Source of the DNA: Steromphala cineraria
Taxonomy: Eukaryota; Mollusca; Gastropoda; Trochida; Trochidae
NCBI GenBank assembly: GCA_916613615.1
Contig: OU744732.1
Coordinates: 34,619,950-34,683,949, forward strand
Reading direction: 5' to 3'
DNA: 64,000 nt
Shown here: in pieces, positions 40,145 through 53,690 of the stretch
Layout: each line of letters opens with the position of its first letter
Position numbering within the stretch: position 1 is the stretch's first letter
Program-made: the position numbers and the translations under genes
The notes under the pieces: generated by a model
Told to the model about the DNA's origin: nothing
Seen by the model: only the letters and a program-made list of their open reading frames with translations
Database searches by the model: none

Positions 40145-42847
40145 CACTATCGAATCGAATATATCTTCCTCTCAGCTTGTGACAAGGTTTCACAATTACG
40201 TTTGGCGAATTTGCGCGCGCCACTCTAGCCACATTGTCCGGTTTTCGATCAAAATCCCGACTTTGAATGGCCGTATTTTCACTCTAATGTACTGATTGAC
40301 CTTTAACTTGTTTTTTCAGTAACAGTTAGTGGTTCCCGATGTAATAACATCGATTTCAAAATTTGACATACATGTATGTGATCCTATCAACATACTCTGT
40401 GTCTATTGAATGTGAATACAAGATACCTTATACTAATTGATTACATTAAATTTGGTGATTAACTGCTCTTGCGCAAGAGCTATTGAAGAAATATTGCTGG
40501 TTGCGTTGGGAACTGCTTTTAGATATCATGTGTGTTGATGAAATCACATATACCATTTGTCGGCATTGAACAGATAAGCCCTGGTCGTTATTGAACAGTA
40601 TCACAATATGGCCCTAAAGATAAATTTCTCGAAATCTGATTTGTCACATCGTCGAAAATGAATAACTACTGTAGAGAGAAAACATTCTTAAAGGGGCAGT
40701 AGCACGTTTTTAAAAGGGATATAAGGATATGTCAGGGAAATGGAAATAAATGGTTCCAATTGAACATTGACAATGTATTCAAACTAATTAAAGCAGTAAT
40801 AAATGAAGTATAGCATAAAATATCCCAGCCATGCGATGCATTTTTCTTACTGATCATTAAAAAATGGGCGCCAATGGACTCTATGCGAAGATCTATAATT
40901 TGATCTCTGACTATTGATGATTGGTTTGTGTAATGAGACTTTTGACACTATAAAAAACATATTAAGCATAAACGTACAATTATAAGTGAAAATTTAAAAC
41001 ATTAAATTTGAAAAAAACCGGGCCTTTGCTTCTTGAAGAGTAATAAATTCATTACTTGGTGTTTTGAAATGGTGTAAGACCCTTGTAGATTTCGTATATA
41101 TTTTCTACAAGGGTCTAACAGTCCCGTACAAACTTTCAAAAGACCGTGTCACTGATATGATCGGTTTCAAAGGATTTGTAAAGGCATAAAGGCAGTTAAG
41201 TTTCTGATCGAAAACCGATCAAACGCCAATTGAATGTCCCTTCAATATACTCACTACAAGGATTTAGATTTTATTCGTCGTTATAGAAGTGAATGATAGT
41301 CATAGGGTGCTAATTGAATCTTAAACGCGTATTATCATCAGATTTTCATTATGGATTTCAATTGTGACAACATCATGTGTAGAGGTAGTGCAAGGAATGT
41401 ATGAACACAATTGCTCCGATCACATACTTTATGTTGAATTAATTTTAAAATAAAATTAACCCTTGTACCAAGATATCAAAAAGATTCACGTTTAACACGA
41501 ACTGCTTTGATAATAGCACAAGTCAAAATACCATGTACATGTAATTTGATTTAGTTTATAGTTCAGAACAAAGTGTGTTTTTTATGAAAAAATTACATAC
41601 TATTTATTGGTAACTTTATATTTTTATAAAATGTATTTTTGACACGTTTGATAAAACGGGTGCTTTTTTGTTTTTAATTGGAACCTTTCCAGTGAAGGCC
41701 ATCAATGTACTTTATCTTTAAAACGGATGGACAAACTGTCCATATTTACCAAAACCAAAGGGGAATAAATCTTAAAGTCATGAAGTAAGGAGATTATCAA
41801 ACAGAACAAACAGAAGACACATCATTTTAGTTTGATATTTTATTTCCCTCAAAGCAGTAAAAAAGAAAACAAGTAGTTACACTAAAAAAACTATAACAAG
41901 TGAATCCATAACAAATAACTCCCTCGTGAACAAGCAATCATTCAACATTCAATAAATAAAAATATATTCCTTTTCATCCAATATATACAAATATATACAA
42001 ACATTCAGCAGTCACCATACATAAATCATACTTATCATAGTCTCGATTTCGAATAGTCTTTATATTGCGGAACATTTACATATGCTGTATTTCACAACAA
42101 ATGGAGATTATTCAACCATGATAAATGTATGATTGAATATGACATATATAACAAACATGATTATTGGCATCCATGATCAGTGAAACGTGACCCCAAATAA
42201 ACAATAATATTGATATGAAGAATCTGTTTTGTGAATGTAATGTATAATATATCTGCATTTATGGATTCAGTTTACCCCAGAATTGTGTCTAATGTTAAAT
42301 GCATTTTCTTACGATAAGTTTTTTTTCAAAACACCTTAGTCCATGTAGAAAATAAATTCAAAATCATCTTCATTATTGAACATATAAAGTTTACAAATTA
42401 TCGGAAACAATAAATTTCTTGATCCTAGAGGTACGACACCACAATGAGACATAAAACCTGATTCAAATTCAGTAAAAACAATAAATCAAAATCAACAGGT
42501 CGGATCATTCTTATAATGCTTGTATGCATATTGAAACACATTTGACATTTGAAATTCCATCACGATGTAACAACAACTTAAAACCATTTATTATTGTTCA
42601 TCAGTTGTAACGCACATTCACGTTCATATAATATGACCCAAGACAACTAATTCATGGAATATTTATATCATTATAACAGGAATGTAAAATTATCCACTTA
42701 CTATTCTAATCATTATTTTAGAGTACTTGCTTTGCATTCGACATGATGTTTTTAAGTAAATTCCTTAACATTTACATTTTGGAAAGCATTGTTCTTCCTA
42801 GTAAGTCAACTCTGGAGTTATATTGTAAAACGATTCCTGAATATAGC
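40145..42847. other. Intergenic, one MITE, no gene seen
   Basis: AT-rich sequence between two convergent genes. Apart from the MITE at 40687-41028 I see only short direct repeats. Confidence 0.5.
40687..41028 (+). mobile_element. MITE family 1 copy
   Basis: Left end CTTAAAGGGGCAGTAGCACG. The body includes the family's conserved GATTGGTTTGTGTAATGAGA. The right end is decayed (AAACCGGGCCTTT). Confidence 0.75.
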
Positions 42848-44568
42848 CATCGTGGATGTCAGTGTTTTTCCTAGGATATCATTGTAAGTATCAGTGTTTT
42901 CCCTAGGATCTCATCGTAGATGTCAGCGTTTTCCCTAGGATCTCATTGTGGATGTCAGTGTTTCCCTAGGATCTCATTGTGGATATCAGTGTTTCCCTAG
43001 GATCTCATTGTGGATGTCAGTGTTTCCCTAGGATCTCATTGTGGATGTCAGTGTTTCCCTAGGATCTCATTGTGGATGTCAGTGTTTTCCTAGGATCTCA
43101 TTGTGGATGTCAGTGTTTTCCTAGGATCTCATTGTGGATGTCAGTGTTTCCCTAGGATCTCATCGTAGATGTCAGCGTTTTCCCTAGGATCTCATTGTGG
43201 ATGTCAGTGTTTCCCTAGGATCTCATTGTGGATGTCAGTGTTTCCCTAGGATCTCATTGTGGATGTCAGTGTTTTCCTAGGATCTCATTGTGGATGTCAG
43301 TGTTTTCCTAGGATCTCATTGTGGATGTCAGTGTTTTCCTAGGATCTCATTGTGGATGTCAGTGTTTCCCTAGGATCTCATTGTGGATGTCAGTGTTTCT
43401 CTAGGATCTTATTGTGGATGTCAGCGTTTTTCCTAGGATCTCATTGTGGATGTCAGTGTTTCCCTAGGATCTCATTGTGGATGTCAGTGTTTTCCTAGGA
43501 TCTCATTGTGGATGTCAGTGTTTTCCTAGGATCTCATTGTGGATGTCAGTGTTTTCCTAGGATCTCATTGTGGATGTCAGTGTTTCCCTAGGATCTCATT
43601 GTGGATGTCAGTGTTTCTCTAGGATCTTATTGTGGATGTCAGCGTTTTCCCTAGGATCTCATTGTGGATGTCAGTGTTTCCCTAGGATCTCATTGTGGAT
43701 GTCAGTGTTTTCCTAGGATCTCATTGTGGATGTCAGTGTTTTCCTAGGATCTCATTGTGGATGTCAGTGTTTTCCTAGGATCTCATTGTGGATGTCAGTG
43801 TTTCCCTAGGATCTCATTGTGGATGTCAGTGTTTCTCTAGGATCTTATTGTGGATGTCAGCGTTTTCCCTAGGATCTCATTGTGGATGTCAGTGTTTCCC
43901 TAGGATCTCATTGTGGATGTCAGTGTTTTCCTAGGATCTCATTGTGGATGTCAGTGTTTCCCTAGGATCTCATTGTGGATGTCAGTGTTTTCCTAGGATC
44001 TTATTGTGGATGTCAGCGTTTTCCCTAGGATCTCATTGTGGATGTCAGTGTTTCCCTAGGATCTCATTGTGGATGTCAGTGTTTTCCTAGGATCTCATTG
44101 TGGATGTCAGTGTTTCTCTAGGATCTCATTATGGATGTCAGCGTTTTCCCTAGGATCTCATTGTGGATGTCAGTGTTTCTCTAGGATCTCATTGTTGATG
44201 TCAGTGTTTCTCTAGGATCTCATTGTGGATGTCAGTGTTTCTCTAGGATCTCATTGTTGATGTCAGTGTTTCTCTAGGATCTTATTGTTGATGTCAGTGT
44301 TTCTCTAGGATCTTATTGTGGATGTCAGTGTTTCTCTAGGATCTCATTGTTGATGTCAGTGTTTCTCTAGGATCTTATTGTGGATGTCAGTGTTTCTCTA
44401 GGATCTCATTGTTGATGTCAGTGTTTCTCTAGGATCTTATTGGTGATGTCAGTGTTTCTCTAGGATCTTATTGTGGATGTCAGTGTTTCTCTAGGATCTC
44501 ATTGTTGATGTCAGTGTTTCTCTAGGATCTCATTGTGCATATCAGAACTTTCCCTGGGATCTCATTTC
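42848..44568. repeat. 31-bp minisatellite (~54 copies)
   Basis: The unit is GGATGTCAGTGTTTCCCTAG plus GATCTCATTGT, mostly with an AvrII-type CCTAGG core. Variants TTTCTCTAGG and GATCTTATTG recur about every 218 bp (43396, 43614, 43832), seven units apart. The array starts about 175 bp beyond the transporter stop codon. Decayed copies continue up to 44740. Confidence 0.95.
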
Positions 44569-44743
44569 TGGAGTAAAACTGTATTAGTTAACATTATGGA
44601 TATCAGTGTTCTCCCCGTGACATAACTGTACATGGACATGGTGTATGTTGGAGTTCTTCCTAGGAACTGGCCGTTGAAGTAATGCTGTCAATCGAGTCCT
44701 GAAAAACATTGACATTATGGATTTGAGAATTCTCCCTAGGAAC

Positions 44744-47700
44744 TCACAATTGAAGTGTTGTATTACTGTAAGACACCAATTTCTCTTGCTTCTCGTTCCG
44801 GTAGGACATGTACACATAAACCACGAAACCTGCAAAGCGATATTTATAAGTTGAAACAATTTTTCGGGTGAGGATCAATTTAACATATTATTGTACAACA
44901 TTGACTTGTTTGAAAGGTATTTAGAAGTTTGTAAGATGTAATGGGAAAAAAGTTCTATGGATTATAACTTCTTTATTCCAAGGTCGCGACGTTTCGGTGT
45001 AGATGTTAACAATTTGATAACGTATTATATACATGGAAACGTCGCAACCTTAGAATAAAGATGTTGTTATAAAAAATGTACATAAAACGTGTTCTCCATT
45101 TCAACACGATACATTCGTGCAACAACAATAGGTTTATCTTACATCAAACGATTACCGAACAGTTATGAAGGACGTGTTTGTCAAATTGGTGCTGTAGACA
45201 ACCTCTCTATGCTTACAAATGACTTTAAAGGGGCAGTAGCAAGGAATATAAGATGATGTCAGGAAAATTAATGGTTCCAATTGAAAGACAATGTATTTAA
45301 ACTAAATGGAGCAGTAATAATTCAAATATATAACGTAAAGTTTCTTCCATGCGATTCTCTCTTCTTACACAAAATGAATTAAAAGTGTTCACACAAAATG
45401 GCCGCCAATGGAATTTATGTCAATCTTTATAATTATTTCTCTGACTATGGATGATTGGCTTGTGTAATGAGATTTTTGACACTGTCAAAGTAATACATTA
45501 AGCATTTACTTACATTTCTCAGTGAAAAATTTGGAATATCAAAAAACGTGTTACTGCCCCTTTAAGGCATAAAGCCTCGGTACTCCCGTGACAGGATGAA
45601 ATATATTTTTAAGGCTACCACACATGACTGGTAATTAAACAATCTATAAGAAAACGACAAGTTCGAGGAAATCCAACTTTGTGCTGAAGGCAACCTCTCC
45701 ATGCTAACAAATAGCCTTTAAAATCGATAAAACCGATAACGAAATACTAAAAGAAAATATCTCCCATTAACAAAAAGAATTCTCACGTTCTGCCCTGTGG
45801 TTAAGTTAACTTCAAACAATTGTCCCAACAACATTCAATTACCCAACAGCTACCAATGACATGCGCATGCGCGACACTTACCAATGAGAAGCCAGCCTGC
45901 AAAGAGAGACCAAGTGAAGCCCGTTAATGATATCATCAGATACAGGTTGAAGAAGGTCACCACAACCGGAAGTAGCGGTACAGCCGGGATCCGAAACCCG
46001 GAAGTCTGACTGACATGAGGAGGACGGATACATTTCAGTCTTGAGTTTCTTAAGATTTTACATAATCATCGGATATAGCATTATTTGGAAAGTGTCAAAA
46101 TGTTATAGAAATATATAAAAAGATACTTAACTTAACTTAAAAAAGGGCAGTAGCACGTTTTTAGGGGGTATATAACGTAAAGTTAAGCTATGCGATTTCT
46201 TTTTCTTACACAAAATGAATTTAAGGTGTTCACACAAAATGGCCGCTAATGGATTTTAGATGAATCTTCATATTTTGTCCTCTGACTCTGGATAATTGGT
46301 TTGTGTAATGAGATTTTGGACACTGTTAAAATAATACATTTAGCATTAACTTACAATTATCAGTGAAAATTTAGAATATAAAATTATCAAAAAACGTGCT
46401 ACTGCTCCTTTCATATAAACAAATTATCTATTTCATACAACTAATTACGACAAACTTTATAAGAAGTTATATCGACTAGTTCAGGAATCATGTATTTTAT
46501 ATGTGCATCGAAATCTTTGATTGTGATAACAGGAACACACGGGGTTATCAATCATCCATTTCTGTGAGACATCAGCGTTTTTGCTTTTACACTTATATAA
46601 CATGTTACTGAAATCTAAAACATCCAATGTAAGTTGTGTTATATAACATATATACCTAAATAAGAAGTTTGACATGCATCAACAGCCTTTAACTGTGTTT
46701 AATTTATGAACAGTGAGTGAAAGTTGACGCAAACAGGGGAGCTTGTTTACTTTGTGCAGCGATTATCAATATGAAAATTAATCATATCGAAACAACAACT
46801 ATCCTCAAATATTGATATGCATTCGCGCTACTTGATAAAGTATACATCCTGATAACAGAAGAGCACTTACTGTATTGGCGGAGGCAATTGAGAGTCAGGA
46901 TTTACATCCATTTTGGATCTGGAGTGAGAAAATCGGTTGTTGTCGCAAAGCTAAGATGGCTGATTACTCACAAAAATGAATAATTGATTACCCCGTGTGA
47001 GCTGATGAATATATTAATAATCCTTTTAGTTAGGGTGAAAAATTTCTTTGGTAGTCAAATAAGCATTGACAGAACTATGACAATGACTAAGTAAAAGTAT
47101 TGAGAATTGTATCAATAATTGACGAATAAAGATCGGAATAATTACAAAAATATTAAACAGGCCTACCAAACAAAACTGCTCTACAGCGCAGAAAATCGTG
47201 GAAAAATCCACATTAAATGTGGAAAAAGGAATATAAATATAATCCCTCGACACCAAAACATTAAAATAGGCAACCAAAAACGATAGAATTGTGCCCTATA
47301 CATGTGTACCAACACATGTGAACATTTTATATTCCAAATAAAACAACAAAGACTGAGAATATAAATAGGAAGGTAAAGCAACCGTATTTTTGGCACTCGC
47401 AAATGTAAAAACGCGGTATAGCCTTCTTCTTCAATGTGCGTATGCGTGTGGCTACATTTGCTGGGTTTGCGTTTTTCTTTGCCTATTTTAATGTTTCAGT
47501 GTCGAAGCAATATATTTATGTTGCATTTTCCACGTTTAATGTGGACTTTTCCACGTTTTTTCTGCCCAGCAGGGCTGTTTGGTTTGGTAGGCCTGTTAAA
47601 GCAATTGTAACTCACGTATTCTGTGGAAGCCGTATGAGAATAAACAAGACCATGACGATGATAAGAAGGAATGGAGTCAAGCAGCAGACGATACCCACGT

Positions 47701-50700
47701 GACCGGAAATAAAGGTACCAAGAGTTGTCTCCCTTAGTTCCAGCAGCATGCACACAATAACCTCAGACGCAAGCAATAAGCACAACACGCACACAAGCTC
47801 TGTTTTAGACAGAGTCTCCCCTAGTGTTGGGGAACGCTTGAGGAGTTTCATAAGTTTAGAAGTTGTTGAGATATTTGAACACTTTGTAGTCTCCTGAACG
47901 TCCAAGTATGGCGGAAGGTTGTTCTTTTCACTGTCCAGCTTTTCCTCGTTGAGATCACTTTTTGATTGGAGGGTTGTGTAACTGTTTTCCTCGAATGAGT
48001 ATCTAGTGATTAGGACACATACTGCTACCAGAACGTAAGCAAGAAGTGTGCCTGGAATAAAGAAGTATTTATGCATAAATGTGCCCACATAAATAGAAAA
48101 ATTAACTTTGTCTAGTTAATAACACAACTATGATTCTCGACTTTAAAGCTTAATTGTTGTGGAGTAATACATAGGTCGATCAGGTATTAAGGTTTATTGA
48201 GAATGATGGTATATTTATGATGGTTATTTTAAGGAGGTTATATATATATTGAGCTAGAAGTTTGTAATGAATAATGACTATACGTCTGCCATCAACTTGA
48301 GTTCCTTGTATATATGTATGATATGTAGTAGATAATTATAACAGTGCCACAAAGAGGCCCTGGGTTAAAATAAAGAAACTGAGATTTTCATATTTTGCAA
48401 TTAGATATTTAATCTAAAATCATTTCCAGCAAAATTTCGAAAAAAGCGGATAAAAAGGTTATTTTATAAACATTTTATTTTTCATTTTTGACCATTAAGC
48501 GATAACGAGTTTGTTAGTCAGGTATTTATATTCATGAACATCATTTTCATAATTAAGTAAGTAATGGGCTTACTTTTTAACTCCTCCACATTTCATAAGT
48601 ATTTTGTAAGTCTAACTGAAGTTAACACATAAAAATTATATTTACTGTCATTTTGCTTGTAATGTGACAACCCTTTGTCCAGCAACTGTTAGTAAATGTG
48701 TACTTACCTAGAAGGACCAGCTCTATAAGTATATCAAGGTTAACACTGACAGCCAGCACGGCAGCGATAAATCCAGAAATGATTGTTGCTAGCTTCGGTG
48801 TCTTCCGCTTGGGGCAGATATGACCGAGGCGCCTGTTGGGTAGAATTTTGAGCATTTATAATTCATATTTTAATTATTAACTATCTCGTACTCGTTTTGT
48901 CCCTTATTTTAATGATGAAGATGCTCATAAATGTATTCTTGTTGCTTCTGCAGGTTCCTTGTCGGCTTAATATATGTGAAGAGCATGGGATACTACCTTA
49001 CAAATGGCGTTTTTTTAGAAATAAAACATATACCGTAAATGCTTAATTAGACGGCAGGCGTTTATCTATATTCAAACTTACTAAACAATATGCATCTATT
49101 CAGGGCGAGCTTTTTTTCCATAAAAAAATATAATATTTTTGTGCATCTTTATATGTATCTTGAATGAACCAAACATATTGACCTGAATATAAGTCCATCC
49201 TTAGCCATAGCAAAGAGCACGCGTGGCAGAGGAAATAAAGATCCGAAAGTTGCGGCGAACAAAGCGCAGATAGCTCCAACAGAAACGATGAACTTGGCAT
49301 TGGTCCAGCCAACAGCCCCGAACATGTATATCATAGCCGAGTTGTTGTGAAGGTCAGTGTAGGGGAGGACGAGGTTGAGACAGATGGCGATGATGACGTA
49401 GACAACAGTGTTGATGAGGATTGAGATCCAGATAGACCGGGGTATAGACTTGCTCGGGTTCTTCGCTTCTTCTCCTGTGGACGCCACGATGTCGAAACCA
49501 ATGAAGGCAAAGTAGGCCTTTGGTGTCTCCTTGACTGCCTAGAGAACAAGAACAATGGAATAAGGTTCTTTGAGAGGCATTTTAGAAGTTGGAATGAAAA
49601 TAATGCAGGGAAATATAACATAAACACAAACCTTAAAGCAAACAACCAATTTATTCTATAAAACCCTAATTCCATTAATGCAGAGGAATATATGGATGAC
49701 AACTTCTTTGTTCATTGAATGCGACGTTTCGACACAGATCGAGAGAGAACGACATCTGTGTCGAAACGTCGCATACAATGAACAAAGAAGTTGTCATCCA
49801 TATATTTATCTGCATTAATGGAATTAGGATTTTATAAAATAAATATTGTTTGCTTTAAGGTTTGTGTTTCTGTCGAAGAAATAATTTATTTAACATTTTT
49901 GCAATGCATTTTGGGACTAGTTTTGTTCACTTGATCAAATTTTAACAAGAGGTTTCAGATACCATTTTATCGTCTGGAACCATTAGTTAGCACGATATTC
50001 CGACCAATGTTTTTCATTTGAACATGGTGTTGAGAACAAATCCTTAGCAGCATACATCATTTTAGAAAGTAAAATGTTTAATCTGAAAAAATTAAATGAA
50101 GTGGAGAGGAATTCTTACAGCCATGATTCCTTTTGGGAAGAATCCATTTTTCGTGAACAGGGAGGTTTTGGCGAGGAAGATGGAGCAGCCGACGAAGAAG
50201 AGGAAAACAGCGAGGTTGATGAAGTTCAGGATGTGGTTGAAGGTCGCCGAGAGTTCAACTCCGGCAGAGAGGATAAAGGTCAAGGTCAAACAGATCACGA
50301 CGGAAATGACGTCAAAGTAGGCACGACCTAGAATGATACAGGTTTAATTGAACATTGGGAAGACTATTATTCTTTTGAATTAGCTAAATTATTGTTAATG
50401 AATTAAGTTTTAAAATGATATATGACAATACAGATATTCCGCCTTAGATTTTCCTGGTGTCTAGCTGTAGGTATTTTCCACTAAAATATTATAGTGTTTC
50501 TTCAATTAGATGGCATGTTGGTGTAAATCTGAAGTCTGTATCAAAGTCATGCTCCTAAATAATCATTTAAACTTGCTATATAGCTACACGAGCTAGATGA
50601 AAGATTGTGTTCATTTTGTTTTTTTAATAATGTATCTCACATACATGTAGATGATAGCATGTGACAAGTACAGCCAAGAACGACAATTCTTCTTCCCTGA

Positions 50701-52543
50701 TGATAACTTCAGTTAACCAACTCACAACAAGTTATTACTGTCTACGCCAAACGTTAAGAAGCTTAAACAAATTAAAAATGTATCTCAGAAAAATTAAACA
50801 CACTCTTCACTTGAAATATATATTTTGTAAACAGTATACGCTCGAATGTATACTTCATCTTTTAACATAGATTTTGTAAGTTAAAGGGGCAGTAGCACGT
50901 TTTAGGGGGAATATAAGGTGATGTCAGGAAAATGAAAATAAATAGTTCTAGTTGAAAGACGATGTATTAAAACTAAATGAAACAGTAATAAATAAAAAAT
51001 TAAATGCAAAGTTCAGCCATGCGATTCCTTTTTCTTACACACAATGAATTAAAGGTGTTCACATAAAAATGGCAGCCAATGGACTTAATGTGAAGCCTCA
51101 TAATGTGTTCTGTTAATTGTTTTGTGTAATGAGATTTTTGACACTATCAAAATAATACATTAGCATTGACATAGTTATCAGTGATTTTTTTAAAATATTT
51201 TCAAAAAACATGTTACTGCCCCTTTAACATAGACTTTGTGGATTTTATGTGAAGCCTCATTATTTGTTCTCTGACTATGGATGATTGGTTTGTGTAATGA
51301 GATTTTTGGCACCATCAAAATAATACATCTAGCATTGACATACAGTTATCAGTGAAATTTTGAAAATATAAAATTTTCAAAAAACGTGCTACTGCTCCTT
51401 TAACATAGATTTTGTAAGTTTATGAAGATTTAACTGAACTCTGACCTACCGAGGAATGTTCCAGTGAGGAGGGTCATGTACTTGCTGTAGGAGGAGCTGG
51501 TCACCGTATCTATGGCGGCACTGAGAGCTACAGCAGAGGCTGCGGTTCCTATAGCGTACTCCACCAGCAGTCCCCAGCCAATAACAAACGCGACTAGCTC
51601 ACCCACTGTCACGTAACTGTACATGTACGCAGAACCGGAAGTACGCGGACAAAGGGCAGCTAACTCTGCGTAGCACAGGCCTGAAAGGATACAATGTGAG
51701 TTGGAGTCCATATGCAAATGTGAGTCATTCTTCTAAAAGTTACATCCGACTTAGGAGCAGTTACTTAAAATCAAAATTGCGTTTGGCTTTGAATGAAGGT
51801 GCTTTTCGTTTTTGGATGGGTTTTTGTAGTCGGCGTATAGTTTTATTCATGTGCATTATATTTCATAATTTTTATCGTCATTTTCTGGCTTGAAATGTCA
51901 GAAAGAACATGTTATTTACATATATCTGACTATCTGGTGTGACGTAACGATTTTTATATGACGTCACACTGTCATCGAGGCGTCGGATTCTTCCAAGAGA
52001 CCTCTGAACATGAAATTGGCCGTTTTTGGCGTAAATAAATGGATTTTATCATATAATAGATAGAATATCTGTCAATTCTTGATAAATACCATGTTCAGTA
52101 CTTCTCGTGAGGTAGAAAAGTTAAATATTTCCACTCTTGCAAATATAAACTCTTCCTCACGAGATGAGATATTCATTGTATTTGTCAAGAATTCATAGAA
52201 ATTCTATTCATTTTATGTATCCAAGAAAATCCTTTAAAATCAATTTACGCACCTGATAGCAAAGAGCCTATTCCCGCCAGAATAAACGAGAACGAGGCTC
52301 CCAGACCTGTCCCATAAGACACCAGCCCGACTGTCAGGTACATTCCGGCTCCGCAGCAACTTCCGACCCCTAGTGACACAAGGTCAAAGGTCGAGAGGCA
52401 TTTCTTGAAGGTCTCATCCGTGACCTTTGAACCTTCATTATCGACAGTGATTGGGCGACGCCGTGCTGCCCGACGTAGAAATGGCTTCACATACGCCATG
52501 ATTTAGTGACGAAGAGGCTACGTTTTCAAGTCATGATGTTGTC
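44744..52543 (-). CDS. Cationic amino acid transporter (SLC7A, CAT subfamily), 605 aa
   Basis: Coding exons on the minus strand are 52253-52499, 51450-51680, 50119-50327, 49183-49538, 48708-48832, 47616-48051, 45882-46009 and 44744-44829. All joins are GT-AG and in frame. A 5' UTR acceptor (TTTTCTCAG) is at 52544, so the leader exon lies further upstream. The protein has about 14 hydrophobic segments. After a basic N-terminus come [33 protein letters not shown] and VTVGELVAF, whose Glu110 matches the glutamate needed for transport in CAT proteins. Then follow [13 protein letters not shown] (250-262) and [16 protein letters not shown] polar cytosolic loop covers about 408-475, and the C-terminal tail is short. 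The expected role is plasma-membrane uptake of arginine, lysine and ornithine. Family length is usually 620-660 aa. It is on its own, not in a cluster, and its introns carry several MITEs and foldbacks. Confidence 0.93.
44963..45072. repeat. Foldback with GACGTTTCG core (transporter intron 7)
   Basis: Arms 44963-44996 and 45036-45072 are inverse copies including CTTCTTTATTCCAAGG and GCGACGTTTC. Related in its core to the elements at 49622-49869 and 55600-55670. Confidence 0.8.
45224..45565 (+). mobile_element. MITE family 1 copy (good full-length example)
   Basis: About 340 bp with ends TTTAAAGGGGCAGTAGCA and TGTTACTGCCCCTTTAA. Its inner landmarks are CAAAATGGCCGCCAATGGA and GATTGGCTTGTGTAATGAGA. 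No coding capacity. In transporter intron 7. Confidence 0.88.
46138..46412 (+). mobile_element. MITE family 1 copy
   Basis: Ends AAAAGGGCAGTAGCACG and CGTGCTACTGCTCCTTT. In transporter intron 6, 275 bp. Confidence 0.85.
47153..47600. mobile_element. Long inverted-repeat element next to a transporter exon
   Basis: Arms of about 130 bp (47153-47282 and 47470-47600) are inverse copies with outer ends TTAAACAGGCCTACCAAAC and GTTTGGTAGGCCTGTTAAA. About 187 bp of unlike sequence separates them. The right end lies only 15 bp from the donor side of transporter exon 6 (47616). Confidence 0.85.
49622..49869. mobile_element. Near-perfect foldback with ~117-bp arms (transporter intron 3)
   Basis: Arms 49622-49739 and 49754-49869 are almost exact inverses (inner ends TTTCGACACAGAT and ATCTGTGTCGAAA) with a 14-bp loop. 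The arms include CAACTTCTTTGTTCATTG and GCGACGTTTCG. The close match of the arms suggests a young insertion or inversion. Confidence 0.92.
50881..51226 (+). mobile_element. MITE family 1 copy
   Basis: Ends TTAAAGGGGCAGTAGCACG and TGTTACTGCCCCTTTAA. In transporter intron 2. Confidence 0.88.
51227..51403 (+). mobile_element. MITE family 1, duplicated right half
   Basis: Repeats the right half of the preceding element, from GGATTTTATGTGAAGCCTCA to CGTGCTACTGCTCCTTTAA. ACATAGATTTTGTAAGTT follows it and also precedes the full element at 50867-50884, so the two halves share one original site. Confidence 0.8.
52063..52204. repeat. Diverged foldback element (transporter intron 1)
   Basis: Left GAATATCTGTCAATTCTTGA and CTTCTCGTGAGG pair with right CCTCACGAGATGAG and GTCAAGAATTCATAGAAATT. 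The arms are roughly three-quarters identical, so it is older than the element at 49622. Confidence 0.75.
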
Positions 52544-53690
52544 CTGAGAAAAAAATGGCATATCTTTATATAAAATCCATTGCCTAATCAAGGGACACAC
52601 ATGAAGTTAACGTTAAGGTTGAAATAATGACCGCTGACTGAGTAAACATCTGTTATAACAATTGAGCCATCAGCGAGTTACTACAGATATTCACGAGATC
52701 GAGGTCAATATTTCACATACACCACATGGTTTTACCAATTTGCATTTTAACAGTTAAGTGATAGGTTTGTAATGGGGTAAAATTTTAGTACATCCCACTT
52801 CTTAACAGTGCTTCAATGTCATTTGCACACTACGCGTATTTCACGTGCGGTTTGAGCATGTCGTAGCTCAACCAGAAAAATCTGAGCAAGTGACTAACTG
52901 ATTTAGGTTGTTTATATTTCAAGAAAACATCAAATTCTACATGAAACTGAAATTAGATAATTTGGAATTTTTTTGTCCAAAACCTCGCCGTAAATGTGGT
53001 TATGGAGAACGATGTTTAATATTCTTATGTTTAAAGCACTATTCAGTCCATCATATGTTTCCTTGTTTATGAAGCTAATGTGTTGCTGCACGGGCGTTGT
53101 CCATTTTAATCTTGTGATGCACGGACTTTAAGTAAATGTCATATCGCACGAGCTGTACACAATGGAAAGCACATGGTTTGAAGGTGGAGAGGAAAATGAG
53201 GTGGTCTAATATTTTGAAAATTTCTGTCAGTGTTTCAAGGTTTTGTCTGGGTAATGGGGGATAAATGTGAGTTGAATTTTAGTGCATATTCATGTATTTG
53301 CTGTTGAATGTTATTTGTGCTTTGATCTACGAAGGTTTACGCGGTACATAGCAAGTTCTCAACAAGCGAGTTTCATATTTAGGCATTTCGCTGTTGAAAA
53401 ATGATTCGTAGTGTGATTAATATTTTGTAATATTATTTTGTAATGTTAATAGCAATGTGTACATTATATTGATGAATAACAGGGTGCTTGCAAGCTTTAC
53501 AACTCTGATATTGTAATTAATTTAGCATTTAGCCTTCTTACCTTTAATCACATAATTCGACACTTTCTCGAAAATGTATTGTTCCACTAAATAATTATGC
53601 CCTTACATCATCATCACAAGTCAGATTTTATGAATTTAGCAAAAATATTTATACCTACAAATTGTACATGTAGACGAGAAATTCTATAAG
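52544..53690. other. Upstream of transporter, no gene seen
   Basis: Probably contains the 5' UTR intron and leader exon of the transporter, but I cannot place a leader exon or core promoter with confidence. Confidence 0.45.

Noticed and set aside
42848..44568. CRISPR-like array
   Set aside because: Units are contiguous with no unique spacers, in an animal genome next to an intron-containing gene; it is a minisatellite.
50074..50331. Acidic 85-codon plus-strand frame
   Set aside because: Antisense shadow of transporter exon 3, whose sense frame encodes membrane segments.
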